Both the position numbers and the translations under genes were made by a program. The notes beneath the pieces were generated by a model. That model made no database searches. It worked only from the letters and a program-made list of their open reading frames with translations, and was not told the DNA's origin. From the NCBI GenBank assembly GCA_003050645.1, contig PEBX01000002.1:33966-97965 (forward strand): 64,000 nt of DNA. The letters are read 5' to 3'. This document shows positions 29,125 to 37,316 of this stretch, in pieces. Origin of the DNA: Candidatus Carbonibacillus altaicus (GTDB taxonomy: Bacteria > Bacillota > Bacilli > Thermicanales > DSM-22653). Every line of letters begins with the position of its first letter. Position 1 is the first letter of the stretch.

Positions 29125-29293
29125 TATTATTATAATAATTGTAGTAATAAATATAAGTTTAATGATCATATCGTGGTAGACATAAAGTTTTCGCGATCCA
29201 TGTACACAATAAAATGTTCATGACCCATGCTCAACAACAGGTCTTCAAATTCCATGATCGACCTAAACATGATAAGATGCATCTTCGTTAAGA

Positions 29294-29323
29294 GGATGTT
29301 TTCATGGTCCCTCATGAACATCC
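29294..29323 (+). other. Hairpin in the yebC upstream region
   Basis: GGATGTT and TCATG (29294-29306, one T bulge) pair with CATGA and ACATCC on the right arm ending at 29323, around a 6-base loop: 12 bp with one bulge. There is no T run, so it is not a classical terminator. It ends about 50 bases before the yebC start. Confidence 0.55.
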
Positions 29324-29374
29324 AATGTTTCGATCAGTGTTACTCAAGATCGTTCTAAGGTAAGGTGGTTGTCT

Positions 29375-30103
29375 ATGGCAGGTCACTCTAAATGGAAAAA
29401 TATTCAACATCGCAAGGGCCGTCAGGATGCGGCGCGGGCTCAGAAATTTACCAAAGTCTCGAAGGAAATTTATGCTGCGGCGAAAAACGGCGGTGGTAAT
29501 CCAGACACCAATCCCCAGCTAAAAGCAGCGATTCAAAAAGCTCGGGCGATTTCGATGCCGCAGGATAACATTGAACGGACGATTAAAAAGGCCCTAGGAG
29601 AAATCGGGGGCGCGCGCTATGAGTTGATTGTCTATGAAGGGTACGGTCCGGGGGGTGTCGCGTATTTGATCGAAGCCCTGACAGACAATCGCAATCGAAC
29701 AGCAGCGAAAATTCGCCATCTTTTCCAGAAGTACGGCGGTTCTCTCGGAGAAAGCGGCAGTGCCAATTATATCTTTGAGCCCAAAGCCGCCTTTGTGCTC
29801 GACGGCGGGGCCGATTGGGCTGATGAAGAGACGCTTCTTACGCTTCTCATCGAGCACGGGGGCGAAGAGATGGAAACGACGGATGGGGAAACGATTTTGT
29901 ATGCACCGCAGGAAGCGTACGCACCCCTGCTTCAGGCGCTAACCGATGCCGGTTATACGATCACACGACAGGAACTCGTACAGCTCCCGACCGTTTTTGT
30001 CCCGGTCAGCGGGGAAGTGCTGGAGCAAAACGAGGCACTTTTAGCGGCTTTTGAAGAAGAAGATGATGTTCAAGAAGTGTATACCAATTTTGAACCCGCA
30101 TAA
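29375..30103 (+). CDS. yebC: YebC/PmpR family regulatory protein
   Basis: 242-residue three-domain protein starting MAGHSKWKNIQHRKGRQDAARAQ. The family was first annotated as DNA-binding regulators; work on YebC-type proteins links them to translation of proline-rich stretches. The acidic end (EEEDDVQEVYTNFE) is typical. ATG 29375 has AAGGTGG upstream; a TTG two codons earlier is less likely. Position between safA and bofC matches Bacillus YrbC. Confidence 0.95.
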   Translation: MAGHSKWKNIQHRKGRQDAARAQKFTKVSKEIYAAAKNGGGNPDTNPQLKAAIQKARAISMPQDNIERTIKKALGEIGGARYELIVYEGYGPGGVAYLIEALTDNRNRTAAKIRHLFQKYGGSLGESGSANYIFEPKAAFVLDGGADWADEETLLTLLIEHGGEEMETTDGETILYAPQEAYAPLLQALTDAGYTITRQELVQLPTVFVPVSGEVLEQNEALLAAFEEEDDVQEVYTNFEPA

Positions 30104-30165
30104 ATCTTTGCTTATCCGTTCACCCTAAAGATAACCTGGATGTTTCGGGAAAGAAGGGGTGGACG

Positions 30166-30756
30166 ATGCGCAAGTGGTTAAAACGCTGGCTGAGACGGTT
30201 AGCCGCTCCGCGTCCGGCACAGCTTTTGGCAACAGGCGTACTCTTTTTATTTTTTTTCATGATCAATCTCTTGCCGCCCACAGTTGTCGATCTGGAAACA
30301 AATCCAGATGAGAACGATATGAAGGCGGTCATGCATCCAATGATTGATGTGACCATTCGTAATGTCTATCGTCTGGGACCACCGGTTACGGAACATCACC
30401 ATCTGTCCCCAGAAGCTTTAAATCAACTTTTGGCGGAAGAGTCCGATCTTGTTCTGGTTGAGATGAATAGCGGGGAACGCATCTACGAACGGCGCATTGA
30501 CGACCTGTCGCCAGAGATGAAAGAACATGGACGATTTGGTATAAGCCCGGATGGGACGATGATTTTTTACGAAGAAAGTGCGGGTGGTGGAAAGACTATC
30601 CTGGAAACATTTTTCCAGCTCAATCTCGATCGCTTAGAAAGCGATGCTGGTGAGACGCTTAAAGCGCTTAAGATCGGTATACCTGTCCGTTCCTGGAAGG
30701 AATATGAAGAAGTGCTAAAAACGTTTCAAGGCTATGCTAAAGATCAGGAACAGTGA
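30166..30756 (+). CDS. bofC: BofC, forespore checkpoint protein
   Basis: In Bacillus, BofC acts in the intermembrane space and restrains SpoIVB-driven activation of pro-sigma-K. 196 residues: a basic N-terminus with one signal/anchor helix (residues 20-38), then an outer domain. The C-terminal pattern FFQLNLDRLES...LKIGIPVRSWKEYEEVLKTF matches BofC, as does ERRIDDLSPEMKEHGRFGISPDG. Location immediately upstream of the ruv genes is that of Bacillus bofC. Confidence 0.85.
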   Translation: MRKWLKRWLRRLAAPRPAQLLATGVLFLFFFMINLLPPTVVDLETNPDENDMKAVMHPMIDVTIRNVYRLGPPVTEHHHLSPEALNQLLAEESDLVLVEMNSGERIYERRIDDLSPEMKEHGRFGISPDGTMIFYEESAGGGKTILETFFQLNLDRLESDAGETLKALKIGIPVRSWKEYEEVLKTFQGYAKDQEQ

Positions 30757-30891
30757 AAAAAGATTGTTCTTACCGGATAAAGTTGGTACAATCATAGAGG
30801 GGACATATTCAGGCCGTGTATGGGCGGCCATATATTGGCGATCATGTTAGGATAGATGCGGATGTACAGACATAAGAAAGGTGGGACACAT

Positions 30892-31392
30892 GTGCGTATC
30901 ATGGGGATTGATCCGGGTTTGGCCATCGTCGGTTTTGGCCTTTTGGAGATGCGCGCTACGCGTTCTGCCAGAGCGCTTTTGTATGGGACGATTACGACGC
31001 CCAAAGAGGAACGCCATGCCCGCCGTCTTGTTCTGATCGCCGAAGGGATGCGGGAACTGCTTGAGCAGCACAAACCAGATGCCGTTGCCCTGGAAAAACT
31101 TTTTTTTAATACGAACACGACGACAGGAATGTCGGTGAGTGAAGCGCGCGGCGTCATCACGCTTGTGATCGAACAAGCAGGTATACCCATGTTTGAATAT
31201 ACACCACTTGCCGTAAAGCAGGCCATCGTCGGTTACGGACGGGCCGAAAAGATTCAGGTACAGGAGATGACCCGTCGCATCCTATCGCTCGCCCGCCGCC
31301 CACGCCCAGACGATGCGGCTGACGCTCTGGCCGTGGCCCTCACCCATGCGCAGACGTATCCTTTCTTACGGAGCACGCAGACCACCGGATGA
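30892..31392 (+). CDS. ruvC: Holliday junction resolvase RuvC
   Basis: Endonuclease cutting four-way junctions together with RuvAB. 166 residues from GTG 30892 (AAAGGTGGG upstream). The acidic active site is complete: Asp in RIMGIDPGLA, Glu in ALEKLFFNTNT, and the paired Asp in RPDDAADALAVAL. A TTGTTC/TACAAT promoter-like pair with a 17-base spacer lies at 30764-30792. A ruvC is noteworthy next to Bacillus-type bofC and ruvAB, because Bacillus itself lacks RuvC. Confidence 0.95.
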   Translation: MRIMGIDPGLAIVGFGLLEMRATRSARALLYGTITTPKEERHARRLVLIAEGMRELLEQHKPDAVALEKLFFNTNTTTGMSVSEARGVITLVIEQAGIPMFEYTPLAVKQAIVGYGRAEKIQVQEMTRRILSLARRPRPDDAADALAVALTHAQTYPFLRSTQTTG

Positions 31393-31523
31393 AAGATGTT
31401 TGATGCGGTCGTGTCTCGAGCGTTACGTGATCGATTAAGTCTATAACGATTGATACCGCATATCCATATCCATGTATACAGCATAACGATGGAGTGAGTG
31501 TCGTTGATTTGTAATCAGTTTCA

Positions 31524-31575
31524 TAGACAGAGTGGATGGTAGGAATTCGTAGACAGAGAGGATGGTAGGAAAAAG
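31524..31575 (+). repeat. Two 26-bp tandem repeats just upstream of ruvA
   Basis: TAGACAGAGnGGATGGTAGG plus five to six further bases occurs at 31524-31549 and 31550-31575. The second copy ends 15 bases before the ruvA start, directly upstream of its ribosome-binding site. Confidence 0.8.
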
Positions 31576-31590
31576 AAAGAGGGGAGCAAA

Positions 31591-32259
31591 CTGTACGATT
31601 ATATTCACGGACGGCTTGTCTGGTACGTTCCCGGCCGGGTAGTGGTCGAGGTGTGCGGGGTTGGTTATGAAATTTGGATCGGGAAGCCCCCAAACGATCC
31701 GCTAGGTTCAGTCGTTACGTTTTATACGCATTTTGTCGTACGCGAACATGAGCAGCTACTCTACGGTTTTCCGACGCGCGCCGAACGCGATATGTTCCGA
31801 CGCTTAATCTCAGTCAATGGGATTGGCCCCAAGGTTGCGCTTTCGCTCCTTACGCATCTCACACCGCAACAAATGGTGCTCGCCGTCGTAGAAGAAGATA
31901 GCGGGCGTTTAAAAGGTGTGCCCGGCATCGGTCCTAAAACGGCGAGGCGGCTCATTTTAGAATTAAAAGATAAATTAAAAGATCTTTTTCCGGCGTATGA
32001 AGCGGGTGAGGCGGCGGATCGATCCAAAGCTTATGAAGAAGAAAAAGGCGATATGCACTCAGACATGTTGGCGCAACCGGTTCACTGGGCTCAGCATGTA
32101 GAAGAAGCGCTCCTTGCCCTCGGATTTCGTCAAGAGGAAGCGCGTGAGGCCCTTCAGTACATAAAGACCGTGTATACGGCGGCGGATAAAGAGAGTGATC
32201 TCGCCCTTGAAATCTATTTAAAAGAGGCACTGAAGTATTTGTCGCGTCCGAGTCTTTAA
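31591..32259 (+). CDS. ruvA: Holliday junction branch-migration protein RuvA, CTG start
   Basis: Tetrameric junction-binding subunit that loads RuvB. Reading from CTG 31591 gives MYDYIHGRLVWYVPGRVVVEVCGVGYEI, the standard RuvA start; the first ATG/GTG/TTG in frame is GTG 31642, which would delete the first beta strands. In-frame TAG at 31540-31542 blocks any earlier start, and AGAGGGGAG lies 4 bases before the CTG. 222 residues: OB fold, two helix-hairpin-helix motifs (FRRLISVNGIGPKVAL and GVPGIGPKTARRLI) and a C-terminal RuvB-contact domain. A little longer than the usual 200. Confidence 0.92.
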   Translation: MYDYIHGRLVWYVPGRVVVEVCGVGYEIWIGKPPNDPLGSVVTFYTHFVVREHEQLLYGFPTRAERDMFRRLISVNGIGPKVALSLLTHLTPQQMVLAVVEEDSGRLKGVPGIGPKTARRLILELKDKLKDLFPAYEAGEAADRSKAYEEEKGDMHSDMLAQPVHWAQHVEEALLALGFRQEEAREALQYIKTVYTAADKESDLALEIYLKEALKYLSRPSL

Positions 32260-32341
32260 GCATCATTCGTGGAGGTGATGCGCCTTAAGCGACGTAGGAT
32301 CGAATCGTACCGATTCGGATGGCGTGGCTTAAAGGCGTTCC

Positions 32342-33337
32342 GTGATGATAGAAAGAATGATAGCAGCAGAATGGTTACCTGAGGATGAAGAAATTTTTTC
32401 GCTCAGGCCGCGTACGCTCGGCGAGTATATCGGGCAGCAGGCAGTAAAAGACAACATAGGCGTCTATATTGAAGCAGCCAAAAAGCGCGGTCAGGCTCTC
32501 GATCATGTGCTGCTCTACGGTCCTCCGGGTCTTGGGAAAACGACGCTCGCTCAGATTATCGCCATAGAGCTCGGGGTTAATATCCGCACGACATCCGGCC
32601 CGGCGCTGGAGCGCTCCGGCGATCTGGCGGCGATATTAAGCAGCCTTGAACCGCGAGATGTGCTTTTTATCGATGAGATTCATCGTCTCTCGCGTATGGT
32701 GGAAGAAGTGCTCTATCCGGCTATGGAAGATTATGTGATTGATATCGTTATCGGCAAGGGGCCCTCTGCTCGTACGCTAAGGTTGGATCTACCGCCTTTT
32801 ACGTTGGTCGGTGCGACAACCCGAGCGGGTCTTCTTTCCGCTCCGCTGCGCGATCGGTTTGGCGTGCTCGAACGGCTCGATTATTATAGTGCGCAGGAAC
32901 TGATGTTGATCATTGAGCGGTCGGCCGAACGTTTGGAAGTGGAGATTGATAAAAAAGCAGCGCTTGCCATCGCTGAACGTTCGCGGGGAACACCGCGCAT
33001 AGCCAATCGTCTGCTGAAACGCGTACGTGATTTTGCAGAAGTTGCTGGACGTACTCTGATCGACGAAGAACTTACCCTATACGCGCTGGAAAGGCTCAAC
33101 ATCGATCCGTACGGTCTCGATAGTCTCGATATTCGTTTCCTGCGGGCGCTCGTTGAAGTCTACGGCGGCGGTCCGGTCGGAATCGAGGCGCTCTCCTCGA
33201 CTTTAGGCGAGGACGCGAAGACGTTAGAGGAAGTCTATGAGCCGTATCTTTTAAAGCTCGGTTTTGTCGGAAGGACACCACGGGGACGGATCGCTACCAG
33301 GGCAGCCTATCGATATCTCGGTATCACGGAGGTGTGA
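32342..33337 (+). CDS. ruvB: Holliday junction ATP-dependent helicase RuvB
   Basis: AAA+ motor of branch migration. 331 residues. Walker [14 protein letters not shown] near residue 60, Walker [11 protein letters not shown] near 110, sensor/arginine-finger region [10 protein letters not shown] and [18 protein letters not shown] near 160-180, and the winged-helix end ([15 protein letters not shown]). The start is GTG 32342 or ATG 32345, with AAAGGCG upstream. Downstream of ruvA with an 82-base gap; DUF2905 follows after 6 bases. Confidence 0.97.
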   Translation: MMIERMIAAEWLPEDEEIFSLRPRTLGEYIGQQAVKDNIGVYIEAAKKRGQALDHVLLYGPPGLGKTTLAQIIAIELGVNIRTTSGPALERSGDLAAILSSLEPRDVLFIDEIHRLSRMVEEVLYPAMEDYVIDIVIGKGPSARTLRLDLPPFTLVGATTRAGLLSAPLRDRFGVLERLDYYSAQELMLIIERSAERLEVEIDKKAALAIAERSRGTPRIANRLLKRVRDFAEVAGRTLIDEELTLYALERLNIDPYGLDSLDIRFLRALVEVYGGGPVGIEALSSTLGEDAKTLEEVYEPYLLKLGFVGRTPRGRIATRAAYRYLGITEV

Positions 33338-33343
33338 TGGGTT

Positions 33344-33553
33344 ATGGGAAGAGTGTTGGTGACGATGGGCGTGGTGCTTATTGTCATCGGTATGTTATGG
33401 GAACTCGGTCTGAATCGGGTACCATTTTTTCGCTTGCCCGGTGACTTTCACTGGAAAGTCGGAGAGGTTCATATTTATGTTCCCTTGATGACGTCATTTA
33501 TACTTAGCGTGCTTTTATCTTTGTTCTTTTTAGTCCTGCGGCTTATGAAGTAA
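33344..33553 (+). CDS. DUF2905 small membrane protein
   Basis: 69 residues with two transmembrane helices separated by a short loop PFFRLPGDFHWKVGEVHIYVPL, the hallmark of DUF2905. ATG 33344 has GGAGGTG upstream, overlapping the ruvB end. DUF2905 commonly follows ruvB in Firmicutes; function unknown. Confidence 0.88.
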   Translation: MGRVLVTMGVVLIVIGMLWELGLNRVPFFRLPGDFHWKVGEVHIYVPLMTSFILSVLLSLFFLVLRLMK

Positions 33554-33597
33554 TGTGGGCGTCTTGATGCGCAGTTATGGTTGGCGTAGGAACGGAA

Positions 33598-33740
33598 AGA
33601 GCGGGTTTGACAGCGGTTAGAGAGGATTGACAGTGGATAGAGCGGGTTCAGAATGGTTAGAGCAGAAATGACAGTGCTTAGCGCGGAAATGCCAGTATTT
33701 AGCAAGGAAATGTCGATAGAAAGAAACGAATGAGAAAGGA
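33598..33740 (+). repeat. Seven degenerate ~21-bp tandem repeats upstream of the SpoIID-like gene
   Basis: Units begin at 33598, 33619, 33639, 33659, 33680, 33701 and 33722, each opening with AGAGCGG-like sequence followed by a TGACAGTGGTT-like half. Spacing is 20-21 bases, two helical turns. The array fills the gap and runs into the ribosome-binding site (AAGGTGG) of the next gene. Confidence 0.8.
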
Positions 33741-33748
33741 AGGTGGAC

Positions 33749-36100
33749 ATGCTTCGAAAAGTCATTATCGTCATGATTGCCATTCTTCTTGTGCTAACAC
33801 TTGTCCTGCCGCCTATCATCTACGGTCAGGAACAGGACATGGGTCCGGAAGTTCGGGTGGCGCTTTTTATCGACTGGAATGGACGATCGCTCCCCGTGCG
33901 TGATGTCGTGACCTTAAGTCCGGGAAACGGTAGCGGTACGCTCACCGCTACGCTTTCACCGGATGAAAAGAGCACCATACGTGCGCCGCTTGTCTATGGA
34001 GGAAAAGGATTTCAGGCAAAAAAGATGAAAGCCAGTCTTTTCGGCTATCACGCTGAACTTTTAGACGCCGATCAGAAAAAAATGAATGATGTCTTCAAAC
34101 TTTCGTTAGCTTTAAGCAGCCAAAAGCTGGATCACGTTGTACGTGTGACGAACGTCGGCGGAGAGGTGCATTACCGGATTGAGACGGCCCATTTTGCAAC
34201 ACCTGAAGCCTTAGAGCAAGCGCTACCGAAATATCAAGCAGTCAAGCAGAGTGCATTGGGCCAGTCCAGTATTAAAAAACGCGGGCCGTATGGCCTGTCT
34301 TTAGGATATACAAAAGAGCTTGCTGTGGCCCAAGCGATGGTTGGTCGCGTTCAGCAGGATGGATACGATGCCATGCTGGCTGCCAAATTGGGTGAAGGAG
34401 GTACGGTTTTATACACGGCCGTCGTCGGAGCCCTGCCGGATCAAGGCAGCCTGACGCAGTTTGAAGGAGAAGTCTTGCCTTATTTTCCGGAATGGTTAAA
34501 ATCGGGCGGATTTGATCTCGCTCAAAAAGGCTATGTTCAGGCGGATTCGCCACTTGTCCGTATCGGTCAGGATGTATTTTTCGATGACACCTCGGGGACG
34601 ATCGATCATCTTTACGTCCCGCTTAAAGGCGTTGTTCTTTCTATCGAAGAGAGTGCTGGCGGAACGGTGTCCATCGATGAAAAAGGAGAAGGAGGAAGAA
34701 GTTATCGCGGTCGGATGATTCTTATTCGCTACGGAGACCGTCTGGCAGTTTTGAACGGGCTGCCCCGGGAAGCGTATTTGTACGGAGTGGTCGGTACGGA
34801 GATGACGGACGTATGGCCGCTCGAAGCACTTAAGGCCCAAGCGGTGCTTGCTCGTACATACCTGGTCGGCGGGGGCACCAAGTATAAGATTGCGCATATT
34901 TCGGATACGACGTATGATCAGGCCTATACCGGTGTGGAACGCGAAGGGCCTAAGGTACGTCAAGCTGTCGATGCGACGCGCGGTGAAGTGCTGACCGTCG
35001 GTGGAGGGCTTGTTCAGGCGCTTTACTCCAGTAATGCTGGTGGGATAAGCGCACACGGCCTTGAAACATGGGGGAATGATGTTGTTTATATGCGCCCGGT
35101 CTTAAGTCCCGATGACGGTCCGGAAAAAGCGGCGATGCGCTGGTACCGGGTGGCGACCGGTGACGGCAGGATCGGTTATGTCCGTAGTGACCTGGTGGAC
35201 GTGAGCAACACACAGGATAGTGTGACGGAGGCCGGTTTTCCGGTCGGGCGAATAAAGACGAGTAGTTCGACTTCCGTGAACTTGCGCCCTTCCCCGGGAA
35301 CCGAACGATCGCCGATTGGTTCCATCAGTGCTGGCGATTATGTGACCATACTGCAGGAAGTCCCCGGTAACAACGCGTATGGCTGGATTGATGCGCCCAT
35401 CGATGGGCGTGTCCTCATGCAGCAACTGATGAGCAAAGCGTCAGGTGCGCTCGCACTTCCCCTTACTGCACCGGTCGAACGCCTTGAAGTGACGGAGCGC
35501 GGACCGAGCGGCCGGGTAATCGCAATGCGCGTAGACGGGACCTACCTCGTACCGTCGTCTCCGGATAATTTTCGTAGCTATTTCGCTTCGCCCGACGGCA
35601 CGGGATCGCTTCGCAGTACGCTTTTTGAAGTCGAGCAGCTTGCCGATGTCACGATGCTTGCAGCCGGGGGCGTGAAGTCGACCCTTCCCGAGAAAAACAG
35701 GGTTATTTCAGCGATCAGCGCTGGAGGCCGGGTGACGTCTGCGATTGGCACACCTGACGGCCAGTATGTGATTCTCGGGGGCAAAGAAAAAAGCATCGGT
35801 GGTACGGCGCTGGACACCACGGCGCTCACAGAGAAGCTGGCGCAAGATGTCGCGCGCACACCGACGCTCCATAAAATAATAAACGGTCAAACCGTACACA
35901 CGGAAAAAAGTGCGCATACCGCCGGTTACGCGGTACGCGTGGCCAGTTTTGATCCGCAGTTCCGCATGAGCGGGTACGGCTATGGCCACGGGCTGGGCCT
36001 CTCCCAGTACGGGGCCAAGGCGCTCGCTGAAGCCGGAAAAACGTATCGGGATATTTTACAGATGTATTTTAGCGAGCAGGCAAAGGTAGAACAACGATAA
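33749..36100 (+). CDS. SpoIID/LytB domain protein with SH3-like insertion
   Basis: Secreted cell-wall protein, 783 residues, with a signal peptide (residues 1-26). A SPOR-like region (about 165-250) is followed by the SpoIID fold: YLYGVVGTEMTDVWPLEALKAQAVLARTYL near 350-380, then QALYSSNAGGISAHGLETWG near 430. SpoIID proteins are lytic transglycosylases of denuded glycan strands. The fold is interrupted by an SH3-like wall-binding stretch (about 490-575, VNLRPSPGTERSPIGSI) and ends with SGYGYGHGLGLSQYGAKAL near 745. Sporulation SpoIID is about 340 residues, so this is a larger paralogue typical of the ruvB-queA gap. Confidence 0.85.
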   Translation: MLRKVIIVMIAILLVLTLVLPPIIYGQEQDMGPEVRVALFIDWNGRSLPVRDVVTLSPGNGSGTLTATLSPDEKSTIRAPLVYGGKGFQAKKMKASLFGYHAELLDADQKKMNDVFKLSLALSSQKLDHVVRVTNVGGEVHYRIETAHFATPEALEQALPKYQAVKQSALGQSSIKKRGPYGLSLGYTKELAVAQAMVGRVQQDGYDAMLAAKLGEGGTVLYTAVVGALPDQGSLTQFEGEVLPYFPEWLKSGGFDLAQKGYVQADSPLVRIGQDVFFDDTSGTIDHLYVPLKGVVLSIEESAGGTVSIDEKGEGGRSYRGRMILIRYGDRLAVLNGLPREAYLYGVVGTEMTDVWPLEALKAQAVLARTYLVGGGTKYKIAHISDTTYDQAYTGVEREGPKVRQAVDATRGEVLTVGGGLVQALYSSNAGGISAHGLETWGNDVVYMRPVLSPDDGPEKAAMRWYRVATGDGRIGYVRSDLVDVSNTQDSVTEAGFPVGRIKTSSSTSVNLRPSPGTERSPIGSISAGDYVTILQEVPGNNAYGWIDAPIDGRVLMQQLMSKASGALALPLTAPVERLEVTERGPSGRVIAMRVDGTYLVPSSPDNFRSYFASPDGTGSLRSTLFEVEQLADVTMLAAGGVKSTLPEKNRVISAISAGGRVTSAIGTPDGQYVILGGKEKSIGGTALDTTALTEKLAQDVARTPTLHKIINGQTVHTEKSAHTAGYAVRVASFDPQFRMSGYGYGHGLGLSQYGAKALAEAGKTYRDILQMYFSEQAKVEQR

Positions 36101-36106
36101 CGTGCC

Positions 36107-36184
36107 CACGGGTCGTAAAGCGAGAACGGACTCACGGGTCGTAAAGCGAGAACGGACTCACGGTTCGTACAACGAGAACGGTCC
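36107..36184 (+). repeat. Three 26-bp tandem repeats after the SpoIID-like gene
   Basis: Two perfect copies at 36107-36132 and 36133-36158 (CACGGGTCGTAAAGCGAGAA then CGGACT) and a diverged third at 36159-36184. The last codons and stop of the SpoIID-like gene (36086-36106) resemble a fourth, older copy, so the array seems seeded from the gene end. Confidence 0.85.
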
Positions 36185-36268
36185 GAACGGTCGTGAAGCA
36201 CGCGCGGAGGAAGAAGTAGGTAAACGTGCTGAAACGTTTCAAAAAACGCGATGCGATTGTGAAAACGT

Positions 36269-37309
36269 TTATTCGGAAGAACGCTCCAGCACTTTTAAAT
36301 AAGCCTGCACGTAGCCTTCAACCATCGTCTTCAGCGAAAAGTTTTCTTCGACGCGCCGTCTTATGGCGGCGCGGGAAAGCGACGGCAGAGCACGGGCTTT
36401 GTCTATGAGTTCTTCCAGATGGGCTCCTACAAAGCCGCCCACACCATCCCCTACGACTTCACTGACTGCTCCGCGGTCGAGTCCGAGCACGGGGGTGCCG
36501 GTTGCCATCGCCTCGATGAGGACGAGTCCAAACGGTTCTGGAAAACGGATCGGATGGACAAGCGCATAGGCTTCCTTAAATAGCTTGTCTCGGCCGATGT
36601 GATCGACAACACCCCGATACTCAACAGAAGCCCCATCAAGATGGGGCTCAATTTTTTCTTTAAAGAACGCCCGATCTTTGTCCGCCACGGGACCGGCGAT
36701 GATGAGGCGCCGCTTCATTGTTTGGGCCAGTTCGATGGCGAGGTCTGTTCCTTTTTCGTAGCTCACGCGGCCTAAGAAGACGAGCGCCTCCCCGCCTGTT
36801 TCGTAAAAAGGAAACGATTCGACGGGAATACCATTGTAGACGTTCGCCACATAGTTTAGTTCCGGTACATGAGCGGCCTCCGCCCGGCTGATCGAGACAT
36901 AATGGAGATGAGAGTAGCGGCGAAAGACGAGCCGGGCCTCATCCTCCAACATCGCCGCACCGTGTAGCGTGGTGAGGATGGGGTAGGGGACGAGCGCGGC
37001 GAAAGGAAGCGGCCAGAAATTGAGATGATTATGCAAAAGATCGACCTTAAGTTCCCGGGCGCGGCGTAGAGCTTCGCCGATATGCATTTGTTCCCAGGCG
37101 CGGGGCGGCATCTCCGGATGTTCGGAGAGCGCGCCGGGAACGACGGCAGAAAGACGTGCAGAGGTCACGGCATCTTGTGTGGCAAAAAGCGTAACATTCA
37201 TTCCCCGGGCTACGAGCCCTTCTGCCAGCTGACTGGCGACGCGTTCCCAGGGGCCGTACGCGCGGGGCGGAATGCGATGGGTAATAGGAGCAAGTATACC
37301 GATATGCAA
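36269..37309 (-). CDS. GT4 family glycosyltransferase
   Basis: Cytoplasmic GT-B sugar transferase, 346 residues from TTG 37309. That start is chosen because GAGGTGA, which also contains the stop of the upstream gene, lies 7 bases before it and because the family begins HIGILAPITHRIPP. Domains: N-terminal acceptor half (AYGPWERVASQLAEGLVARG), then the glycosyl_transf_1 half with FLGRVSYEKGTDLAIELA near 205 and the nucleotide-sugar EX7E region HPIRFPEPFGLVLIEAMATG near 275. Third gene after the nucleotidyltransferase of the carbohydrate operon. Confidence 0.87.
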   Translation of the reverse strand: MHIGILAPITHRIPPRAYGPWERVASQLAEGLVARGMNVTLFATQDAVTSARLSAVVPGALSEHPEMPPRAWEQMHIGEALRRARELKVDLLHNHLNFWPLPFAALVPYPILTTLHGAAMLEDEARLVFRRYSHLHYVSISRAEAAHVPELNYVANVYNGIPVESFPFYETGGEALVFLGRVSYEKGTDLAIELAQTMKRRLIIAGPVADKDRAFFKEKIEPHLDGASVEYRGVVDHIGRDKLFKEAYALVHPIRFPEPFGLVLIEAMATGTPVLGLDRGAVSEVVGDGVGGFVGAHLEELIDKARALPSLSRAAIRRRVEENFSLKTMVEGYVQAYLKVLERSSE

Positions 37310-37316
37310 GTCCCAC

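Noticed and set aside
32277..32381. Short frame [19 protein letters not shown]... between ruvA and ruvB, overlapping the ruvB start
   Set aside because: GGAGG is only two bases before its ATG, too close for a normal start, and the frame ends out of phase inside ruvB. Probably the leader of ruvB.
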